Below, piece by piece: positions 3,703 to 7,789 of a stretch of 7,789 bases of DNA (its first letter is position 1; each line of letters opens with the position of its first letter). Source of the stretch: Patescibacteria group bacterium. GTDB taxonomy: Bacteria > Patescibacteriota > Patescibacteriia > UBA9934. Position numbers and translations under genes: made by a program. The notes beneath the pieces were generated by a model. It saw only the letters and a list, made by a program, of their open reading frames with translations. It searched no databases and had not been told where the DNA came from. The DNA lies in the NCBI GenBank assembly GCA_018818445.1, contig JAHISC010000076.1:1-7789 (forward strand), in the 5' to 3' direction.

Positions 3703-4989
3703 TTATCGTTTACTTCGTCTCGTGGGTTTTGTTCGTCTCCGATTCTGACTACCTCCACCAGATCGACGACCTTGACTTTGGTTTCTTCCACCACGACCAC
3801 GACTAAATTTTGATGCATTTCGTTGTCCGCCACTAGGAGCTTCACGACTAATTGAAGCAAGTGATTCACCAGTAGGGGATTTGATTGGAAGGGTAATGTT
3901 GATAAGCTTTTGAATTTGTGCGATATCACCTTTTTGCTCAGGTACGGCAAATGAAATTGCTTTACCAGTTCTGCCAGCTCTTCCAGTTCTACCAATTCGA
4001 TGCACATAATCCTCGCTTTGCTCAGGCAAATCAAAGTTAATTACTAAACTAATATTATCAACGTCAATTCCACGAGCTGCGATATCTGTTGCTACCAATA
4101 TTCTGTATTTACCATTAGCAAAGCCTTTAAGCGCTTGTTGTCGCTGAGCTTGAGAGCGATTAGAATGGATTTCATCAGCCGTATGTCCCATTTGACGAAT
4201 CTGTTGAGCAATTTTTTTAGCTCCATGCTTAGTCCGGCTAAAAATAAGTACTGTTCCTTTATTTTCTTTTAACAGTTGTTTTAGTAGATTAACCTTTTCG
4301 TCACGTGGCACGATAAAGACCTCTTGCTGAACTGTGTCAACAGTTGTTCCAGGCTTAGCAACCTCGATTCGAAGTGGCTTTTTCATGTACTGGCGAGCAA
4401 TGTCGGCAATTCTTGCAGGCATGGTTGCAGAAAAAAGCATGGTCTGACGGTCGGTAGGAACAGAAGCTAAGATGCTTTTTAATTGTGGCTCAAAACCCAT
4501 ATCTAGCATGCGATCCGCTTCATCAAGGACAAGCATACCTACGTTAGAGAGGGAAATATGTTTTTGTTCAATGTGGTCAATCAGTCTTCCTGGCGTAGCG
4601 ACAATAATATGAGGCTTTGCTTTTAACTGTTTAATCTGTGGATAAGGGTTGATTCCACCAATAATAATAGCTGTACGAAGTCCAGCTTTACCAGCAATTT
4701 TCTTTAAAGTCTCTTCGACCTGAATAGCAAGCTCACGGGTAGGCAAGAGAATTAATCCCACAGTCTTGGTGGCTGCTACGTGTTGCAACATTGGAACCGA
4801 AAAAGCCAGCGTCTTACCAGAGCCGGTTTGAGCGATACCAACCACATCTTCACCAGATGTAGCTACTGGAATAGCTTTATATTGAATTGGCGTTGGGTGA
4901 ACAAAACCAAGATCTTGAATGCGTTTAAGCAGGCCAGGCGTAATACCTAGATCATTAAAGTCATGCTGTTGTAATTCTTCTCGTGACAT
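3703..4989 (-). CDS. DEAD-box ATP-dependent RNA helicase (RhlE-like)
   Basis: A 428-residue superfamily 2 helicase with the full motif set: Q motif (F11 and PTPIQ 32-36), motif I AQTGSGKT (53-60), Ia PTRELA (83-88), Ib TPGR (132-135), II DEAD (156-159), III SAT (187-189), IV VLIFSRTK (247-254), V ATDIAARGID (300-309) and VI HRIGRTGRAG (330-339). The tail from about 384 is Gly, Arg, Ser and Gln-rich, ending very basic (RRRTKPTRRSKR), as in RNA-binding tails of RhlE-type and cold-induced helicases. It would unwind short RNA duplexes in ribosome assembly or mRNA turnover. A GTG at 5013 in the same frame would add eight residues but lies between the -35 and -10 of a consensus promoter, so ATG at 4989 is the start, with a leader of only about 3 nt. 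Confidence 0.95.
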   Translation of the reverse strand: MSREELQQHDFNDLGITPGLLKRIQDLGFVHPTPIQYKAIPVATSGEDVVGIAQTGSGKTLAFSVPMLQHVAATKTVGLILLPTRELAIQVEETLKKIAGKAGLRTAIIIGGINPYPQIKQLKAKPHIIVATPGRLIDHIEQKHISLSNVGMLVLDEADRMLDMGFEPQLKSILASVPTDRQTMLFSATMPARIADIARQYMKKPLRIEVAKPGTTVDTVQQEVFIVPRDEKVNLLKQLLKENKGTVLIFSRTKHGAKKIAQQIRQMGHTADEIHSNRSQAQRQQALKGFANGKYRILVATDIAARGIDVDNISLVINFDLPEQSEDYVHRIGRTGRAGRTGKAISFAVPEQKGDIAQIQKLINITLPIKSPTGESLASISREAPSGGQRNASKFSRGRGGRNQSQGRRSGGGSQNRRRTKPTRRSKR

Positions 4990-4998
4990 GAATAGCTG

Positions 4999-5027
4999 AC
5001 TATAGTCTATCACAATGGTTCTGTCAA
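4999..5027 (-). promoter_or_regulatory. Near-consensus promoter of the helicase gene
   Basis: On the minus strand, TTGACA (5027-5022), exactly 17 bp, then TATAGT (5004-4999). The expected start at about 4992 is roughly 3 nt before the ATG at 4989, so the mRNA is effectively leaderless. The upstream GTG (5013-5011) lies in the spacer and cannot be transcribed from here. Confidence 0.8.
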
Positions 5028-5064
5028 TAGCTATTGATATCTTTTAAAAGTTTTGCCGTTTATC

Positions 5065-5073
5065 TGATATAAT
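5065..5073 (+). promoter_or_regulatory. Extended -10 promoter TGATATAAT of the surface protein gene
   Basis: A consensus TGn-TATAAT with no clear -35. RNA would start near 5080, leaving about 18 nt before the ATG at 5098 and no Shine-Dalgarno sequence. It diverges from the helicase promoter, with the two core elements about 38 bp apart. Confidence 0.7.
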
Positions 5074-5090
5074 ATTCTCCAAAGAATATT
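5071..5090. repeat. 8-bp palindrome over the start site of the surface protein gene
   Basis: AATATTCT (5071-5078) and AGAATATT (5083-5090) flank CCAA. It overlaps the last bases of the -10 and the predicted transcription start. It may be a repressor site; as RNA starting near 5080 only half of it would be transcribed. Confidence 0.5.
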
Positions 5091-5097
5091 TTATTTT

Positions 5098-7789
5098 ATG
5101 ACTAAAATTTTGTTTGCGGTGAAGGCTAGAAAACGATCATTTGGCGTACTCATGACACTTGTCTTGCTAGCTTCTTCACTTACGATATTGGTTCAGTTTA
5201 GAGAAGCAAAAGCAGCCAGTATTGTATGGACTGGAGCAACCAATAATAACTGGTCAACTGGAAGTAACTGGGTTGGTGGTGTTGCGCCTGGTTTGAGTGA
5301 TATTGCGGTTTTCAATTCAACTTACAATGTTGCCGCTACAGTGGACGCGTCAATTAGTGTTGCTGGGATAAGCGTTACAGCGGGTTACACACAAACAATA
5401 ACTCAAGCTGCCGTCATGACTATAGGAGCTAGCGGTTTTATTCAGGCTGATGGAACCTTCACTGGAGCTACACAGACTATAGACATCAATGGACCGCTAA
5501 CTATTAGTGCTGGTATTTTTACGGCAACTTCCGGTGAGACTCAGGTACAAGGAAACATGACAGTGTCAGCTGGGGTGACGTTTAATCACAACAGTGGTCA
5601 ATTTGAATTTAACGGCTCAACAGATACAACCCTCGATGTGGATACGACGCTAACCATGAACAATTTTGAGACTAATAAGAGCAGTGCAACTGTTGGGATT
5701 GCCATCGCCTCCGGAGACACGATTGTTTTGGCTGGTACGCTGTATTTGACCAATGGTGAGTTGAACGGGCCAAGTGGTAAAATTCAGACACCAGGTACAG
5801 TAACACGCACCGGTGGTGACGGTGGTGACGGTATTATTAACATGACTGGTGCTGCAGCGCAGACATTGACCCTCGGAACCGCTGTGGCTATGCCTGGTGT
5901 AACTATTGATAATCCAAACGTTGCTATTTCACTGACGGGGGGATTTGAAGGAGTTGTCACCCTTAACGCCGGAACAATTACAGGAGTGACCAGTATTAGG
6001 TTTTCTGAATCACTAATTATAGACGGCGGAACATTTGTTGCACCTGCCATAACTTATTTTAATAAAGACTGGACTTATACTAGCGGAACTTTCACTCACA
6101 GCGACGGAACGGTTTATATTGACGATGATGGTACAGCCAACGATCATGTCATTAGCGGAACTCCCACATTCTACAATCTCAAAATATTCCAATCAAATAA
6201 ATTAGCTAACGTTCAATTTGCGGCTGGATCAACCACGACCATTCTTAATGAAGCAACTTTTGGTATGAGTTACTTCACAGGAATGGATGAGGACTCTCGA
6301 ATTTCTCTTTCAAGTGACTCGGCCGGCAGTGCAGCTAGTATTGATTTTCAGGGTCGGGTAAATATGTTCCATGTTGACATTCAAGACATAACTAATACTG
6401 GTAGTTCATTTTACTGTTATGTTCGTTGTGAAGATAGCGGTGGCAATACTGGAATTGATTTTTCTCCAATGAGCGTTGTCTATGTTTCAGAAATCTCAGG
6501 TGAAACCACAGAGGCCGGCGGCACAGCTACTTTTACAGTAGTTTTAGCCGGTAGACCATCGAGCAACGTGACCATTCCTCTTATTAGCTCTGATACAGGG
6601 GAAGGAACCGCCTCAAGTGCTTCGTTGACCTTTACTAATGCTAACTGGAGTACTCCACAAACCGTAACAGTCACCGGTCAAGATGATTTAGTCGACGATG
6701 GTACTATTTCTTATACAATTCAGCTCGCAATAACAGCTTCATCTGATTCGCGTTTCAGCGGTCTTAATCCGGATGACGTCACAGTTAAAAACCAAGATGA
6801 TGATATTGGCGATGACTCTGTTCAATTTGATTATCTGGCCAACTTCGACGATGAAGAGGTCGCTGGCACAACTGGCACAAACGTTGGCGCATTTTGGTCA
6901 GGCGGTAATGGATTAGGTTGGATTTATGACAACGATACTGCTTGGACTGAAATTGATGTTTTAGCTTCCAAGATTAAGCCAGGTTGTTTGATGACAGTGG
7001 AAGGAGAGCAATATATAATCTCTCAACTAGTCGACGAAGGAGATTATGGTTACGACGTTATTCTTTCTAAAAACAATCCTAATTCTGAGGCAATTGGAGC
7101 TACACTCGATGCCTTAGCTGATAATGACGTCGAATCAATTACATGTCTTGAAAGCGAAGGTGGCGGAATTAAGTTAAACGATGGTTTCCTGAATACAGAA
7201 GCAATCAATATGCAGTTTTCCTATGACATGCTTTATGACTCAGTAAACGATCAGATAGTTGCCGGAATTTATAACACAACTAATCTGCAGCTGGTTGACG
7301 TTACAGCAGTCACATCTTCAAACGTCACTATTGGTAGCGATCCTCGCGGAGTGGCCTACGATTCTTTGCGCGACGTTCTATGGGTAACAAACTATGACGA
7401 TGATACAGTAACTGCTGTTAATGCTTCTGACGGGTCTTATGCCTTTACAACTCTAGGCGCAAGTACTTTTAGCGTGGGAAATGCACCTTGGAGAATTGCC
7501 TATGATAACGTTAATGATAAGCTTTGGGTCACGCACGCCATAGGGAACGATTTATTGCAAGTTGATCCTTCGGATGGTTCAACTACCGCTACTCTAGCTA
7601 TGGGTGATGAAATGACTGATGTAGTTTATGATTCGACCAACGACTCGGTTTGGGTTTTAAGTGTTGCTAATGTTCTGATTGAAATTGACGGTTCTACCGC
7701 GGCTTATAAAGCAGGAACGTTGGCTGCCAGCTCATATGATGTTTCAGTTCAAGGCACTAATCTAGATAACTTAGTCTACGACTCAACTC
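5098..7789 (+). CDS. Large secreted mosaic surface protein, 5' part (runs off the window)
   Basis: The frame stays open for 897 codons from ATG at 5098 to the window end. Residues 1-39 are a Sec signal peptide: basic KARKRS, a hydrophobic core (15-32) and a likely cut after AKA (37-39). Mature protein starts with VWTGATNNNWSTGSNW (43-58), a W-x-G...N-W module seen at the start of many repetitive surface proteins. Residues about 80-450 are short Gly/Thr/Ser/Ile strands (IDGGTF, LNAGTI, YTSGTFTHSDGT) that suggest a beta-solenoid. Residues about 460-570 (EAGGTATFTVVL, PQTVTVTGQDD) resemble a Calx-beta domain with acidic Ca-binding loops. From about 705 come repeats with YD..ND.lWV, at YD 713, 754, 802, 844 and 894, typical of a YVTN/NHL-type beta-propeller. 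Cysteines are few (C440, C444, C630, C683). Probably an adhesin or cell-envelope protein; the C-terminal anchor is not seen. Confidence 0.88.
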   Translation, partial: MTKILFAVKARKRSFGVLMTLVLLASSLTILVQFREAKAASIVWTGATNNNWSTGSNWVGGVAPGLSDIAVFNSTYNVAATVDASISVAGISVTAGYTQTITQAAVMTIGASGFIQADGTFTGATQTIDINGPLTISAGIFTATSGETQVQGNMTVSAGVTFNHNSGQFEFNGSTDTTLDVDTTLTMNNFETNKSSATVGIAIASGDTIVLAGTLYLTNGELNGPSGKIQTPGTVTRTGGDGGDGIINMTGAAAQTLTLGTAVAMPGVTIDNPNVAISLTGGFEGVVTLNAGTITGVTSIRFSESLIIDGGTFVAPAITYFNKDWTYTSGTFTHSDGTVYIDDDGTANDHVISGTPTFYNLKIFQSNKLANVQFAAGSTTTILNEATFGMSYFTGMDEDSRISLSSDSAGSAASIDFQGRVNMFHVDIQDITNTGSSFYCYVRCEDSGGNTGIDFSPMSVVYVSEISGETTEAGGTATFTVVLAGRPSSNVTIPLISSDTGEGTASSASLTFTNANWSTPQTVTVTGQDDLVDDGTISYTIQLAITASSDSRFSGLNPDDVTVKNQDDDIGDDSVQFDYLANFDDEEVAGTTGTNVGAFWSGGNGLGWIYDNDTAWTEIDVLASKIKPGCLMTVEGEQYIISQLVDEGDYGYDVILSKNNPNSEAIGATLDALADNDVESITCLESEGGGIKLNDGFLNTEAINMQFSYDMLYDSVNDQIVAGIYNTTNLQLVDVTAVTSSNVTIGSDPRGVAYDSLRDVLWVTNYDDDTVTAVNASDGSYAFTTLGASTFSVGNAPWRIAYDNVNDKLWVTHAIGNDLLQVDPSDGSTTATLAMGDEMTDVVYDSTNDSVWVLSVANVLIEIDGSTAAYKAGTLAASSYDVSVQGTNLDNLVYDST

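Noticed and set aside
3627..4034. 135-codon open frame on the minus strand over the helicase C-terminus
   Set aside because: It is another frame of the helicase Gly/Arg-rich tail and also runs across the terminator hairpin.
4990..5013. GTG at 5013 as the helicase start
   Set aside because: It lies in the 17-bp spacer between TTGACA and TATAGT, so it is upstream of the transcription start.
5812..5829. Tandem GGTGGTGAC repeat
   Set aside because: Only two copies, in frame, coding GGDGGD in the surface protein; too short to be more than a small coding repeat.
5784..6050. Minus-strand open frame in the surface protein (also 6480-6674)
   Set aside because: Thr/Val/Pro/Ser-rich antisense of a repetitive secreted protein; such shadows are expected from biased codon use.

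Overview
The window is AT-rich, densely packed bacterial chromosomal sequence. Several features suggest a Candidate Phyla Radiation (Patescibacteria) genome: a CxxC-x17-CxxC zinc-ribbon protein, a tiny Lys-rich peptide, very short or absent mRNA leaders with no Shine-Dalgarno sequences, and a giant mosaic surface protein. This placement rests on pattern recognition, not on a marker gene. There are no rRNA, tRNA or CRISPR features and no intact transposase.

Layout, left to right. The 3' end of a probable FAD-dependent oxidoreductase (1-125, +) is followed by a 245-bp gap holding nested inverted repeats that look like a small non-autonomous REP/MITE-type element. Next come a three-helix membrane protein (371-685, -) and, divergently, an ArsM-type arsenite methyltransferase (731-1459, +). 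A 21-residue basic peptide (1548-1613, +) ends at a bidirectional terminator, which it shares with a zinc-ribbon protein bearing an Arg/Gly-rich head and an acidic tail (1658-2134, -). A RimK-like ATP-grasp protein (2303-3196, -) lies upstream of that. A cold-shock protein (3449-3646, +) and a DEAD-box RNA helicase (3703-4989, -) converge on one long bidirectional terminator. Divergent from the helicase, an extended -10 promoter drives a secreted protein of at least 897 residues (5098 to the window end, +).

How the genes relate. The cold-shock protein and the helicase are both RNA remodelling factors and form a plausible cold or RNA-structure pair. The zinc-ribbon protein and the basic peptide may also touch nucleic acids, but that is inference. 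ArsM is a stand-alone detoxification gene without visible arsR or efflux partners. The surface protein combines a signal peptide, a WxGxxxNNW-type N-terminal module, beta-solenoid-like repeats, a Calx-beta-like module and the start of a beta-propeller. It is probably an adhesin or cell-envelope protein.

The most informative general signal is transcriptional. The best promoters lie so close to the ATG that the mRNAs would be leaderless or nearly so (371-685 gene and helicase). For those two genes this rules out the longer TTG or GTG starts. The cold-shock gene differs: its leader is about 80 nt long, with a hairpin that buries an alternative TTG start.
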